Of a stretch of DNA of 64,000 nt, positions 9,776-17,670 are shown in pieces. Source of the DNA: Nostoc parmelioides FACHB-3921 (GTDB lineage Bacteria; Cyanobacteriota; Cyanobacteriia; Cyanobacteriales; Nostocaceae); contig NZ_JACJQL010000002.1 in assembly GCF_014696625.1 (NCBI RefSeq), forward strand, positions 124,001 through 188,000. Reading direction: 5' to 3'. The notes below the pieces were generated by a model that had not been told where the DNA came from, did no database searches, and saw only the letters and a program-made list of their open reading frames with translations. The position numbers and the translations under genes were made by a program. Positions within the stretch are counted from its first letter, which is position 1; each line of letters begins with the position of its first letter.

Positions 9776-10404
9776 GGGGGATGGGGTGGTCGTTGGCTAT
9801 CGCGTTCCCAATTGATTGGGTTATTAATAATGTATTGTCTAATGCGATCTAGGGCGAATTCATCACGAATTATGTTGTCATGGAACCTTTGTTGCCATCC
9901 AAAACCTTGATAGATTTGATTAATTTCAAACGAACATCGTCCTTTGTACCACCTAACAATTTTAGAAAGGGAATTCTTAGACAACATCGGGTTAAATAAC
10001 CCAGTAACCCCGCCCCGTTCCCCATCCCCCAATTGACTTGTAGAGACGCGATTCATCGCGTCTTGTTCTTGTTTTTGTATTGGAATCGCGTCTTTTTGTG
10101 TTTGATTAATAATCAAAATTCCATGAATATGATTAGGCATGACGCAGAACGCATCTATCTGGCAATTGGAAAAATGATTAGGAATCTCACACCACAGTTT
10201 ATAAGCAATTTCTCCAATAGGCGATCGCTGCATTTCACCCTGCACAACCTCACCAAAAAAGCATTTCTTACCATCCGTGCAAATAGTAATGAAATATCCA
10301 CTATCACTAGCATAATTCCATGCTGGTAAACGGGTTGAATCAATTCGATATTTACCTTTGTATTTGGGTTTGTTGTTTTTTGGTTGAGGATCGTCATGAC
10401 TCAT
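9769..10404 (-). CDS. REP-associated tyrosine transposase (RAYT, IS200/IS605 Y1 type)
   Basis: A 211-residue Y1 transposase-fold protein of the RAYT group, single-strand nucleases tied to REP palindromes. The N-terminal GYFITICTDGKKCFFGEV and the HUH motif MPNHIHGIL (near residues 90-98, metal-binding His pair) are typical, as are the catalytic-Tyr segment IVRWYKGRCSFEIN and the C-terminal FALDRIRQYIINNP. Between HUH and Tyr there is an extra stretch (KQEQDAMNRVSTSQ) that is a translated REP copy. The stop codon also comes from a REP. No terminal repeats of a full insertion sequence are seen, which fits a domesticated or single-copy RAYT. The gene is intact. Confidence 0.88.
   Translation of the reverse strand: MSHDDPQPKNNKPKYKGKYRIDSTRLPAWNYASDSGYFITICTDGKKCFFGEVVQGEMQRSPIGEIAYKLWCEIPNHFSNCQIDAFCVMPNHIHGILIINQTQKDAIPIQKQEQDAMNRVSTSQLGDGERGGVTGLFNPMLSKNSLSKIVRWYKGRCSFEINQIYQGFGWQQRFHDNIIRDEFALDRIRQYIINNPINWERDSQRPPHPPL
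10037..10071. repeat. REP-like palindrome, copy 2 (inside the RAYT coding sequence)
   Basis: Exact reverse complement of copy 1 over 35 bases, placed in frame within the transposase gene and translated. A half copy (AATCGCGTC) lies just upstream at about 10084-10092. Confidence 0.85.
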
Positions 10405-10513
10405 AATTACATTTTTGCTGGATACAAAGATTGATGCAATTATTGCTTTGCATTGATGTAATTGCTAACCCAAAAAACTCGGAATTATTTGTATTGTGTA
10501 AATGATGGGAAGG

Positions 10514-10544
10514 AAGAAGACGCGATGAATCGCGTCTCTACAAG
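10514..10544. repeat. REP-like palindrome, copy 3
   Basis: AAGAAGACGCGATGAATCGC followed by GTCTCTACAAG. Same core and same right flank as copy 1, 110 bases upstream of the RAYT start. It is followed by a GGCGGGCTACGTCTACGC repeat also typical of Nostoc genomes. Confidence 0.8.
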
Positions 10545-10611
10545 GCGGGCTACGTCTACGCATTTCCATCCCGGTGAAAATATCTGTTTGAATATAGGCG
10601 ATCGCACAACC

Positions 10612-10860
10612 TTATAGAGACGACGATTTATCGCGTCTCTCTTTCAAAATTATCTGACACACGCAGGGAAAAAAAATGGGGAAGATTTGTTTATCTTCCC
10701 CACCTTGGTTATTCTGTTTCTTGTCTGGCTGGTTAGCTTCTTTGAGCTTTTGCCGTAACATTTGTCTTTGTTTCTTGAGTTGTCGCTTTCTTGCAGAGCC
10801 GCCTCTGCCCTTGTCGTTTCTCCCTTCTTTGCGGGGGGATTCCCATCTTTTTAATCGCAT
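10612..10860 (-). CDS. Small basic ORF, possible hypothetical protein
   Basis: An 82-codon frame just downstream of tRNA-Leu(CAA) on the same strand. The first 50 residues look protein-like: strongly basic, with a likely helix KRQLKKQRQMLRQKLKEA. After residue 53 the frame runs through a strong terminator hairpin (10669-10701) and ends inside a degenerate REP, so the last 29 residues are probably not natural. It may be a gene that lost its own stop codon, or no gene at all. No function is recognised. Confidence 0.35.
   Translation of the reverse strand: MRLKRWESPRKEGRNDKGRGGSARKRQLKKQRQMLRQKLKEANQPDKKQNNQGGEDKQIFPIFFPCVCQIILKERRDKSSSL
10616..10640. repeat. Degenerate REP-like palindrome, copy 4
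   Basis: AGAGACGACGATTTATCG then CGTCTCT: outer arms AGAGACG and CGTCTCT pair perfectly, while the core differs from copies 1-3. It covers the 3' end of the small basic ORF. Confidence 0.6.
10669..10701 (-). terminator. Intrinsic terminator downstream of tRNA-Leu(CAA)
   Basis: On the minus strand GGGGAAGAT and ATCTTCCCC form a 9-bp perfect stem with a 6-base loop, followed by A and eight T. This is the best intrinsic terminator in the window. It would end transcription from the tRNA and from the small basic ORF. Confidence 0.85.
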
Positions 10861-10883
10861 CTTTTTTTTTATCTAGTTAACAG

Positions 10884-10967
10884 TGGGCAGGAGGAGAATC
10901 GAACTCCTATGACCGCAAGGTCGCCACATTTTGAGTGTGGTGCGTCTACCAGTTTCGCCACCCGCCC
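10884..10967 (-). tRNA. tRNA-Leu (anticodon CAA)
   Basis: Read on the minus strand, acceptor arms GGGCGGG and CCTGCCC pair with one G-U, and A follows as discriminator. The anticodon stem CCACA/TGTGG encloses CTCAAAA, giving anticodon CAA (reads UUG). A long variable arm and the GTTCGATTC T loop mark a class II leucine tRNA of 84 bases. CCA is not encoded. The lactate oxidase gene ends 72 bases upstream. Confidence 0.95.
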
Positions 10968-11039
10968 TTGGAGGCAACTTGACTATTATAGTACAGCAAT
11001 TAAGTTTAATGCAAGGAATAAATTAAAATTCTCCTTTAC

Positions 11040-12140
11040 TTACTTAAAATGCAGAAAACTAGAATCAATATCTTGTAACTGAGAACAGCCCATCAGCGCC
11101 ATTGCCACATTTAACTCCTTTTGTAGTAAAGAGATAACGTGAGATACGCCTGCTTGTCCTCCTACTGCGAGTCCCCATAAAATTGGTCTACCTATGAGTA
11201 CAGCTTGAGCGCCTATTGCTAAGGCTTTGATAATATCTGTACCCCGGCGGATTCCTCCATCTAGTAAGACTTCGGCTTTACCATTGACGGCTGCGACTAT
11301 CTCTGAGAGGGCATCTAGTGAGGCGATCGCACCATCTAATTGTCTACCTCCATGATTGGACACTACAATTGCTTTAGCTCCACATTCCAGCGCCCGCGCC
11401 GCATCATCACCCCGCAAAATTCCTTTCAGTACCAACGGTAGGGGAGATAAAGACTGCAACCATTCCAAGTCATCCCATGTTAAAGCCGAGTTGAGTTGTT
11501 GAGCAAAATAGGTCAACAACCCAGATTCTCCTGGCGCATAGGGAATATCTAACCCGGAAATTGTTGTGAGATTAGCCAAATGCAGACCTGGCGGTAACAC
11601 AAATTCATTACGTCTATCTCGTTCCCGTTGTCCGAGTACGGGAGCGTCCACAGTCAAACATAACGCTTTGTAACCTGCTGCATAAGCCCTTTCTACCAGA
11701 GCGCGAGTTAAACCCCTATCTTTATGAATGTAAAGTTGAAACCATTGTAGGGAATCGGAAAATTTACTACCAACCTCGGCTACTTCTTCTAAACTTTTGG
11801 TAGACAAAGTACTCAAAACCATACCCATCCCAGCCGATGCAGCCGCCATTGCTGTGGCTAGTTCACCTTCTGCATGAGCCAAACATTGAAACGCCATCGG
11901 TGCAATTAATAGAGGTAATTGCAGAGGTTGTCCCAAAACAGAGGTTGTGAGGTTAATTTGGCTAACATCCACTAGCATTCGCGGACGCAGTTTGATACGT
12001 TCAAAGACTGTACGATTCTCTTGTAATGTGATTTCATCCCCAGCCCCACTAATGTAGTAGTCAAAAGCCATCTGAGATAGATGAGTTTTGGCTAAATGTT
12101 CATATTCAAATAGGTTGATGGGACTGGATATAGCTGTCAT
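11040..12140 (-). CDS. lox: FMN-dependent alpha-hydroxy-acid oxidase, L-lactate oxidase type
   Basis: Oxidises an alpha-hydroxy acid with O2, releasing H2O2. The 366-residue chain shows the family signature VVSNHGGRQLDGA (catalytic His and Arg) and the FMN-phosphate segment LLDGGIRRGTDIIKALAIGA. The Nostoc homologue was characterised as an L-lactate oxidase rather than a glycolate oxidase. The residues I recall as setting that preference (Met82, Leu112, Phe212) are all at exactly those positions here. No signal peptide. A role as an O2 scavenger protecting nitrogenase was proposed for the Nostoc enzyme, and the nearby flavodiiron genes fit that idea. Substrate assignment rests on similarity. 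Confidence 0.9.
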   Translation of the reverse strand: MTAISSPINLFEYEHLAKTHLSQMAFDYYISGAGDEITLQENRTVFERIKLRPRMLVDVSQINLTTSVLGQPLQLPLLIAPMAFQCLAHAEGELATAMAAASAGMGMVLSTLSTKSLEEVAEVGSKFSDSLQWFQLYIHKDRGLTRALVERAYAAGYKALCLTVDAPVLGQRERDRRNEFVLPPGLHLANLTTISGLDIPYAPGESGLLTYFAQQLNSALTWDDLEWLQSLSPLPLVLKGILRGDDAARALECGAKAIVVSNHGGRQLDGAIASLDALSEIVAAVNGKAEVLLDGGIRRGTDIIKALAIGAQAVLIGRPILWGLAVGGQAGVSHVISLLQKELNVAMALMGCSQLQDIDSSFLHFK

Positions 12141-12268
12141 GGTGGTAGTTGTGAGTTAACCACAGTTATGATAAATCGCTTTGGAGAGACGCGATTATTC
12201 ACCGAAGATTTTTTTAACAGAGCGATCGCTCCCTCTGTTTGGTACTGGTCGCCACTACGAAACAAAAT

Positions 12269-12302
12269 AAAAGCTCCTCTTGGCTATTTTAAAGGAGCTT
12301 TT
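12269..12302 (-). terminator. Terminator downstream of the YefM-YoeB pair
   Basis: AAAAGCTCCT (12269-12278) and AGGAGCTTTT (12293-12302) form a 10-bp stem with a 14-base loop. On the minus strand it ends in TTTTATTTTG, 67 bases after the toxin stop. The T-rich flank on both sides could make it bidirectional. Confidence 0.75.
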
Positions 12303-12368
12303 ATCGTTTTATCAAGATAGTTTTTTAGAGTTTTTAGATACAGAAGAATTCTTTATATTTTTGAACAA

Positions 12369-12686
12369 TTAATAATGATAGCGGGCTTGTAAAAAATTTA
12401 TTTCATCGTCTTTAACAAGGTATACAATTCTATGTTCTTGTGTTAACCGACGAGACCAAGTATCAGGATCTAAATATTTTAAAGGTTCAGGCTTGCCTTT
12501 TCCGTTAAAAGGATCTCGGCAAATCTCTTTGACAAGATCCAAAGCCTTTAAGGCAACTCGTTGATTAGTTTCTACCCAAAATTTTAGGTCTTCTAAAAAT
12601 TCAGGTTGAAATACTGTTTTTCTTTGCTTTGGAGTTACTGGAACTTCTTCGTTTGATTGGTTTTTGTGACTCTTCTTTTTGGTCAA
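12369..12686 (-). CDS. yoeB: YoeB-family toxin (ribosome-dependent mRNA endonuclease)
   Basis: Toxin of a type II toxin-antitoxin pair; YoeB proteins cut mRNA in the ribosomal A site. The family core runs from FQPEFLEDLKFW to the C-terminal FLQARYHY, with LKYLDPDTWSRRLTQEHRIVYLV between (conserved Arg, Glu, His and the C-terminal His-Tyr). The frame has no ATG; the best start is TTG at 12686, with an AAGGAG ribosome site seven bases upstream. This gives 105 residues, about 20 more than usual, as a Lys-rich N-terminal tail. The gene overlaps the antitoxin by 86 bases, an unusually long overlap, implying tight translational coupling. Confidence 0.88.
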   Translation of the reverse strand: MTKKKSHKNQSNEEVPVTPKQRKTVFQPEFLEDLKFWVETNQRVALKALDLVKEICRDPFNGKGKPEPLKYLDPDTWSRRLTQEHRIVYLVKDDEINFLQARYHY

Positions 12687-12960
12687 GCCCTAACTCCTTA
12701 CGAATATCATCCAAACTTTGAGATTCCACAACACCTGATTTGGCTCTATCTAAAGCCCTTAGCAAACGTTCAGCGTTACGTGGGGAACGTAAAAGATGAG
12801 CAGTTTCTAAAAGACTCGAAAGCTCATCAACAGGTATTAAAGCGACATTTTCAGCATTCCGACGTGTAATAACTACAAAATCACGTTCTGAAGTAACTTT
12901 GTCGCATAATTCAGACAAACGATCTCGTGCTTGTGTGTAAGTGTAAGTGTTAGAAAGCAT
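12601..12960 (-). CDS. yefM: YefM/Phd-family antitoxin
   Basis: Antitoxin partner of the YoeB-like toxin. The frame opens at 13008, but MLSNTYTYTQARDRLSELCDKV (start at 12960) matches the family N terminus, giving 119 residues. Residues 1-60 form the Phd/YefM DNA-binding fold (FVVITRRNAENVALIP, VDELSSLLET). The tail beyond about 85 is longer and more basic than in the E. coli protein and is encoded where the two genes overlap. YefM proteins repress their own operon through TGTACA motifs, and such motifs lie just upstream. Confidence 0.88.
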   Translation of the reverse strand: MLSNTYTYTQARDRLSELCDKVTSERDFVVITRRNAENVALIPVDELSSLLETAHLLRSPRNAERLLRALDRAKSGVVESQSLDDIRKELGLDQKEESQKPIKRRSSSNSKAKKNSIST

Positions 12961-13001
12961 AAGTATTAAAAGCTCCCTTTGTGTACTTTCAAATTGAATG
13001 C

Positions 13002-13039
13002 AGTACATTTTTGCTCAATCTGTACACACTTTCTGTACA
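13002..13039 (-). promoter_or_regulatory. Candidate YefM operator (paired TGTACA motifs)
   Basis: TGTACA occurs at 13021-13026 and again at 13034-13039, 13 bases centre to centre, with a further AGTACA at 13002-13007. The E. coli yefM-yoeB operator also uses two palindromes with a TGTACA core about one helical turn apart. The sites lie 42 to 79 bases upstream of the antitoxin start, where they could cover the promoter. Assignment is by motif and position only. Confidence 0.65.
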
Positions 13040-13261
13040 GGTCGCTATTTCAAGCGTAACATAACAAAAATCTTATGTTCACAGAAAAATACAGCAAAGG
13101 GAACAGGATAAATCAATTCAAAATTCAAAATACCCTGCGGGAAGCGCAAGCGCTACAAAATTCAAAATAAATCATACCTAATAACTCCTTCAGGGTTCGC
13201 CAGGCGCTAGCCTCTCCCCTTGGGATAATACCGCGCTGGCTCACCAATCCCCAAATCCTTC

Positions 13262-14137
13262 TTACCAATTCCGCCAGCCACCTTTTGATGCTACTTCACT
13301 GGTGTATTTCTGACCATGATTTTGCAATAAAGATTGGTATTCTTGGCTACTTGCCCAACTGTCAATTTCTCGTGCGCGGAGGACTGGTACAGGGTGGGTT
13401 AATTGAGCAGTACGGGCAGCTTTAACCATTTCCCCCATTTCGTTTTTACTAATATCGTCGTAAGCACGAGCCTGGTCAATAAAAGCATCCAGATTAAGCT
13501 GCGGTGCTAGGGTGGGTGAACCTCCAGCCAACTTCATTAAAACTGACATCACGACTTTCGGGTCTTGGGTGGCTAGTAATGCGGCGCGATCGCAGGTAAA
13601 CTCAGCACAACGTACCCATTCTAAAAGTTGTGCCTGGATAGCTTGAGCCATAAAAGCCCCAATATTGGGGACTGCTGAGGCTGCTAATACTAATAAATTT
13701 ACAGGTGTCAGATAAACACTGTGGTCACACTTGAGATGTCCTAATTCATGGGCAATAACTGCCTGGATTTCCTCTGGAGTTAGGATATCAATTAAGGAAG
13801 TATGCAGCACCACAAAAGGTTGCTTACCCCGCATAGCAAAAGTGTAGGCATTAGGAGCCGGATGTTGTCTGACATACAACTGGGGAGGCTCAATATCCAA
13901 AATTTTGCAAGCTTCTAACAACAGCTTATGTAAATCAGGCAGTTGTTTTTCCCCTACCAAAACACTTGAAGCAATATTTTCCACATAAAAAACTTGTTCC
14001 GCCATTGGCCCTAGTAAATTTCGTACCAACATATCCAAGCCTGGTATTTGCTTGAGAGATGTAGTAGCTTCCAGGTCTAGTGGATGACGAAACGAGTCAG
14101 CTTTTAAACCGATGAGCGGAGATTTGCACAAGGACAT
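13262..14137 (-). CDS. M48-family zinc metallopeptidase
   Basis: A 291-residue M48 (HtpX/Ste24-like) peptidase. The zinc motif AVIAHELGHLKCDH is plain (HExxH near residue 160), and the third ligand is expected in CAEFTCDRAAL. A hydrophobic segment follows the motif (LTPVNLLVLAASAVPNIGAFM), so it is probably membrane-associated. No signal peptide at the N terminus. The cyanobacterial members are chaperone-like or quality-control proteases; no specific substrate is known to me. It stands alone between repeats, with no visible operon partner. Confidence 0.85.
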   Translation of the reverse strand: MSLCKSPLIGLKADSFRHPLDLEATTSLKQIPGLDMLVRNLLGPMAEQVFYVENIASSVLVGEKQLPDLHKLLLEACKILDIEPPQLYVRQHPAPNAYTFAMRGKQPFVVLHTSLIDILTPEEIQAVIAHELGHLKCDHSVYLTPVNLLVLAASAVPNIGAFMAQAIQAQLLEWVRCAEFTCDRAALLATQDPKVVMSVLMKLAGGSPTLAPQLNLDAFIDQARAYDDISKNEMGEMVKAARTAQLTHPVPVLRAREIDSWASSQEYQSLLQNHGQKYTSEVASKGGWRNW

Positions 14138-14263
14138 GATATAGCCAGTTGGTAAAACAAAGTATCAACAGCCTCCCACAGTTAGTATAGCGATTGGGGA
14201 TTGGGGATTGGGGAGTGAAAAAGCAGGGGAGCAGAGGAGCAGAGGAGAAAAACTACCTGCTAA

Positions 14264-14295
14264 ACCCCTACACCCCTACACCCCTACACCCCTAC
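14264..14295. repeat. Tandem octamer ACCCCTAC, 4 units
   Basis: Four perfect ACCCCTAC units end at the murA stop codon. The preceding bases are GGGGATT and GGAGCAGA repeats, so the whole 14195-14295 gap is simple-sequence DNA. Confidence 0.85.
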
Positions 14296-15639
14296 CTAAG
14301 TAGAAATCGATGCTGGCGACGCATTGTTATTAGCGGCTACTTCAGCATTCGCTGACTCTTCGCGTACTCGGAGGATTTTAGCTCCCAATTGTTGCAACTT
14401 TACATCAATTTGATCGTAGCCCCGATCAAGATGATGTAAGCCCTGAATTGTGGTTTTACCTTCGGCGGCTAATCCAGCTATGACTAACGCGGCTGATGCT
14501 CGTAAGTCGGTACCGATGACTGGCGCACCGGATAAAATTGGCACTCCTCGTACAAAAGCAGTGTTGCCTTTCACCCGAATATCTGCCCCTAAGCGATTTA
14601 ACTCTGAGGCATGGCGCAAGCGATTTTCAAATACTGATTCGTTAATAATGCTGTCGCCTTCTGCCAAAGTTAACAAGGCCATAAATGGTGCCTGCATATC
14701 CGTGGGAAACCCAGGATGGGGCAAGGTATCAATATCTGTAGCCTTGAGGATTTCGGCAGGAAGAATGCGTAAGCAATCTGGACTTTCCTCGATGATGGTT
14801 ACGCCAATATCCCGCAACTTGGCAATTAATGGGATTAAATGATCTGGTACTACTGAGGAAAGGGTAATTTCGGAACGGGTGATGGCTCCGGCAACGAGGA
14901 AGGTTCCAGCCTCGATGCGATCAGGAATAATGCTGTAGTCAACGGAGTGTAACTTAGGGACACCAACAATAGTAATTGTACTAGTGCCAGCGCCCTGAAT
15001 ATTTGCTCCCATTGCCTTGCAGAAATTAGCCAAATCGACCACTTCTGGTTCCCGTGCAGCGTTTTCTAAGATGGTTTCGCCATCAGCGAGGGTGGCTGCC
15101 ATCATCAAGGTTTCTGTCGCTCCCACACTGGGAGTATCTAGGTAAATTTTGGCTCCTTTCAACCTACCACCACTACCAGGAACATAGGCATTACAAATGC
15201 CATGTTCAATCTGTACTTCTGCACCCATTGCTTGCAATCCTCGGACGTGCAGATCAACGGGTCTGGCTCCAATGGCGCAACCGCCCGGTAATGGCATTTG
15301 TGCTACGCCTAACCTTGCCAGAATGGCTCCTATGGCGAAGAAACTAGCTCGTAACTGGGTAACTAGCTCGTAGGGAGCTTTTGATGTCTTAATTTCGCTG
15401 GCATTGATGTCTATGATGTCTGCTTGTCGTGTTAAGCGTACACCCAACGCCGATATTACCTCACCCATTCGTTCTACGTCCGCCAATAAGGGAACGTTAC
15501 GAATCCGGCAATCTCCTGAACAAAGCAAGGCTCCAGCCATGATTACCAATGCTGAATTTTTGGCCCCGCTAATTTTGACATGACCCCGTAAGGGATGCCC
15601 ACCCCAAATTTGCAAGACTGAGGAGTCTGCTTCTGGCAC
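14296..15639 (-). CDS. murA: UDP-N-acetylglucosamine 1-carboxyvinyltransferase
   Basis: First committed step of peptidoglycan synthesis: transfers enolpyruvate from PEP to UDP-GlcNAc. The active-site Cys lies in [16 protein letters not shown] (about residues 116-131), the fosfomycin target. [10 protein letters not shown] at the N terminus and the C-terminal [17 protein letters not shown] are standard. The first usual start codon is GTG at 15639, but no ribosome site precedes it. The frame stays open upstream, and a strong GGAGGT site sits six bases before an in-frame ATT at 15673-15675. The true protein may therefore have 12 more residues and an ATT start. Confidence 0.95.
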   Translation of the reverse strand: MPEADSSVLQIWGGHPLRGHVKISGAKNSALVIMAGALLCSGDCRIRNVPLLADVERMGEVISALGVRLTRQADIIDINASEIKTSKAPYELVTQLRASFFAIGAILARLGVAQMPLPGGCAIGARPVDLHVRGLQAMGAEVQIEHGICNAYVPGSGGRLKGAKIYLDTPSVGATETLMMAATLADGETILENAAREPEVVDLANFCKAMGANIQGAGTSTITIVGVPKLHSVDYSIIPDRIEAGTFLVAGAITRSEITLSSVVPDHLIPLIAKLRDIGVTIIEESPDCLRILPAEILKATDIDTLPHPGFPTDMQAPFMALLTLAEGDSIINESVFENRLRHASELNRLGADIRVKGNTAFVRGVPILSGAPVIGTDLRASAALVIAGLAAEGKTTIQGLHHLDRGYDQIDVKLQQLGAKILRVREESANAEVAANNNASPASIST

Positions 15640-15672
15640 CAGTTTGGCATCTGGTAAGCTGCTAGAAGTATT

Positions 15673-15687
15673 AATAAGCCTACCTCC
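15673..15687 (-). promoter_or_regulatory. GGAGGT ribosome site aligned to an ATT codon (possible murA start)
   Basis: On the minus strand GGAGGT (15682-15687), then AGGCTT, then ATT (15673-15675), in frame with murA. No ATG, GTG or TTG lies in this frame between the upstream TAG and the GTG at 15639. ATT starts are rare (known for infC). Confidence 0.5.
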
Positions 15688-16153
15688 AAAATAAACACGT
15701 ATTTTCTAGGTTAGAAGTTGGTTTTGATTCTACAGTAAAGATTTGATTTGTCTACATTTTTGTAGTTATGTCTTGTACTGCTAAATCATGTTTGTGGTCT
15801 AGTTTGATGGCTAAAAACTATTAGTAGCAAGGTTTAGAGGTTTTGACTAAATTTATCGACGACTTAATACAGAGCATTGTTTTTATGTAAAAATAAATAC
15901 TCAATAAAATCTTGTCATATGCCCTCACTACTGCAAATTAAGCCATCAGCAATTATCCACTTATGAATAATTCCCATTTTGTCAACTCTAATTTCTATCA
16001 AAGCGTAATCATGTCAAGATGATTATTTTTAGTACCATAGACATATTTGCTGCGGGCTACCCAACTTGTGGACAGTCCAGAAACCTCATAATTTAGATTG
16101 ACAAAGATCAATAATTAGGCAATAATCAAAAACGGTCGATAAACAAACCGCAA
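15688..16153. other. Gene-free interval murA / tRNA-Leu(CAG)
   Basis: About 465 AT-rich bases between divergent genes. It must hold the murA promoter and the tRNA promoter. I see no reading frame with a ribosome site, no repeats and no clear operator. Confidence 0.5.
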
Positions 16154-16235
16154 GCGGAACTGGCGGAATTGGCAGACGCGCTAGATTCAGGTTCTAGTGC
16201 CGCAAGGCTTCCGGGTTCAAGTCCCGGGTTCCGCA
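16154..16235 (+). tRNA. tRNA-Leu (anticodon CAG)
   Basis: Acceptor arms GCGGAAC and GTTCCGC pair perfectly, with A as discriminator. The anticodon stem CTAGA/TCTAG encloses TTCAGGT, giving anticodon CAG. A long variable arm (TGCCGCAAGGCTT) and T loop GTTCAAGTC mark a class II leucine tRNA. No encoded CCA. The methyltransferase gene starts 62 bases downstream. Confidence 0.95.
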
Positions 16236-16296
16236 TAAATTCAGTGCTGAGTTATGAGTGCTGACGTTGTTAAATATTCAGACTTCAGCATTAGCA

Positions 16297-17076
16297 ATGT
16301 TAACAAGTTTACAAAATTCATTAGTAAAGCAAATTCGTAAGCTGCACTCTACCAAGGAACGGCATAGACAAGGTCTGTTCTTGTTGGAAGGGACGCACTT
16401 GTTAGAAGAAGCTTGTGCAATGGATTATCCCCTAGAGGTGGTGTGTTGTACTCCGGAATGGGAAGCAAACCATCCAACATTGTGGGAAGATGCTTGTAGC
16501 CGATGCGATCGCTCGGAGATTGTCAGTGAAGAAGTATTAGTGGCGATCGCTACTACTGTACAACCAGATGGGGTAGTGGCAACAGCGAAGCGTAGCGAAC
16601 TCCAAAGCCAAATACCATTTACAGGCGTAGTCTTAGCCTTGGAAACCATCCAAGACCCTGGTAATTTAGGGACAATCATTCGCACGGCGGCGGCGGCTGG
16701 TGCTTCCGGGTTATGGCTGAGTCAAGATAGTGTAGATTTAGATAACCCGAAAGTTCTACGGGCTTCGGCTGGACAGTGGTTTCGTTTAGCCACCGCAGTT
16801 AGTGAAGATTTAAAAGCAACAGTACAGCTTTGCCAGCAAGCAGGAATGCAGGTGGTAGCTACTCTACCCACTGCCAAGTTAACTTATTGGGAAATAGACT
16901 GGCACAAACCCAGTTTAATTTTATTAGGGAATGAAGGCGCTGGCTTGTCACCTGATTTAGCGGCGATGGCAGACCAGGAAGTGAAAATTCCCCTGAGTCC
17001 TGGTGTAGAATCTTTGAATGTGGCAATTACATCCGCCTTAATGTTGTACGAAGTACAGCGACAGTTAAACGCTTAA
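16297..17076 (+). CDS. TrmH/SpoU-family RNA 2'-O-methyltransferase
   Basis: Transfers a methyl group from S-adenosylmethionine to a ribose 2'-OH in rRNA or tRNA. The frame opens at a GTG at 16258, but MLTSLQNSLVKQIRKLH at 16297 matches the family start, giving 259 residues. An N-terminal RNA-binding domain (about 1-95; GLFLLEGTHLLEEA) precedes the SPOUT knot. Knot motifs are ETIQDPGNLGTIIRTA (motif 1), ILLGNEGAGLSPDL (motif 2) and SPGVESLNVAITSALMLYE (motif 3). This two-domain layout is closest to RlmB/AviRb-type rRNA methyltransferases; the target nucleotide is unknown. Short distance to tRNA-Leu suggests possible read-through. Confidence 0.9.
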   Translation: MLTSLQNSLVKQIRKLHSTKERHRQGLFLLEGTHLLEEACAMDYPLEVVCCTPEWEANHPTLWEDACSRCDRSEIVSEEVLVAIATTVQPDGVVATAKRSELQSQIPFTGVVLALETIQDPGNLGTIIRTAAAAGASGLWLSQDSVDLDNPKVLRASAGQWFRLATAVSEDLKATVQLCQQAGMQVVATLPTAKLTYWEIDWHKPSLILLGNEGAGLSPDLAAMADQEVKIPLSPGVESLNVAITSALMLYEVQRQLNA

Positions 17077-17112
17077 TAGGTAATACATTGACGTAGCTGT
17101 GTTGGGTAGCGA

Positions 17113-17376
17113 CTATTTGGACTTTGTGATTTCTTCTAAATAATTTTCAATATCAGCAACCGCATCTTCCAAGGCTGCTAAATCAATATCAGTTTCATCG
17201 TCCAAAGCTGCAAATTCACCAATATTATCAGTAGGTGTAGCAGTTATTTCTTCATCCTCAGTTGAGCTTTCCTGTAAAAGATGCTCCAGCTCTTCCAGGG
17301 ATGCTTGGAATTCTTGTTCAAATGCTTGAAACTCTTCTTCAAGGTGGTGGCGCTTTTCTGGCTGGCTTTGCTCCAT
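17113..17376 (-). CDS. Small acidic coiled-coil protein, function unknown
   Basis: An 87-residue, very acidic protein starting MEQSQPEKRHHLEEEFQAFE. Two stretches look like amphipathic helices: residues 10-40 (Glu/Phe/Leu rich, likely coiled coil) and 63-85 (LAALEDAVADIENYLEEI). No Cys, no signal peptide, no enzyme motif. Base composition is like the neighbours, and the gene is followed by simple repeats. I do not recognise a function. Confidence 0.65.
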   Translation of the reverse strand: MEQSQPEKRHHLEEEFQAFEQEFQASLEELEHLLQESSTEDEEITATPTDNIGEFAALDDETDIDLAALEDAVADIENYLEEITKSK

Positions 17377-17512
17377 AGTTTTGCTAAAAAATTTTCTTGA
17401 ATTTGTAATCTAATAGCAGCTTCTATAAAATATAATTTTGCCCATTTAAGGCATATTTACAGCTATTTGCTCTATAAAGTTTACACACTCATTTACTAAA
17501 CGGGTAGCTTTA

Positions 17513-17667
17513 GTTGAGAGAGGGGTGTGGGGGCATGGGGGTATAGGGGTATGGGGGTGTGAGGTTCAATAAAAACCTACATCTGTGAGGTAGGAAAATA
17601 TGGGTATAGAGGTTTAGGTATTGAAAACCCCTACACCCCTACACCCTTACCCCCCTACACCCCTACA
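17513..17667. repeat. Foldback G-rich/C-rich simple repeat before flv1
   Basis: Left half is GGGGTGTGGGGG, GTATAGGGG and similar units; right half is ACCCCTACACCCCTACACC-like units. The halves are complementary in part and can form a long imperfect hairpin. It fills the gap between the small acidic gene and the flv1 stop codon. Confidence 0.7.
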
Positions 17668-17670
17668 CTG

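Noticed and set aside
12240..12260. NtcA-like GTA...TAC upstream of lox
   Set aside because: The spacing is 11 bases, not 8.
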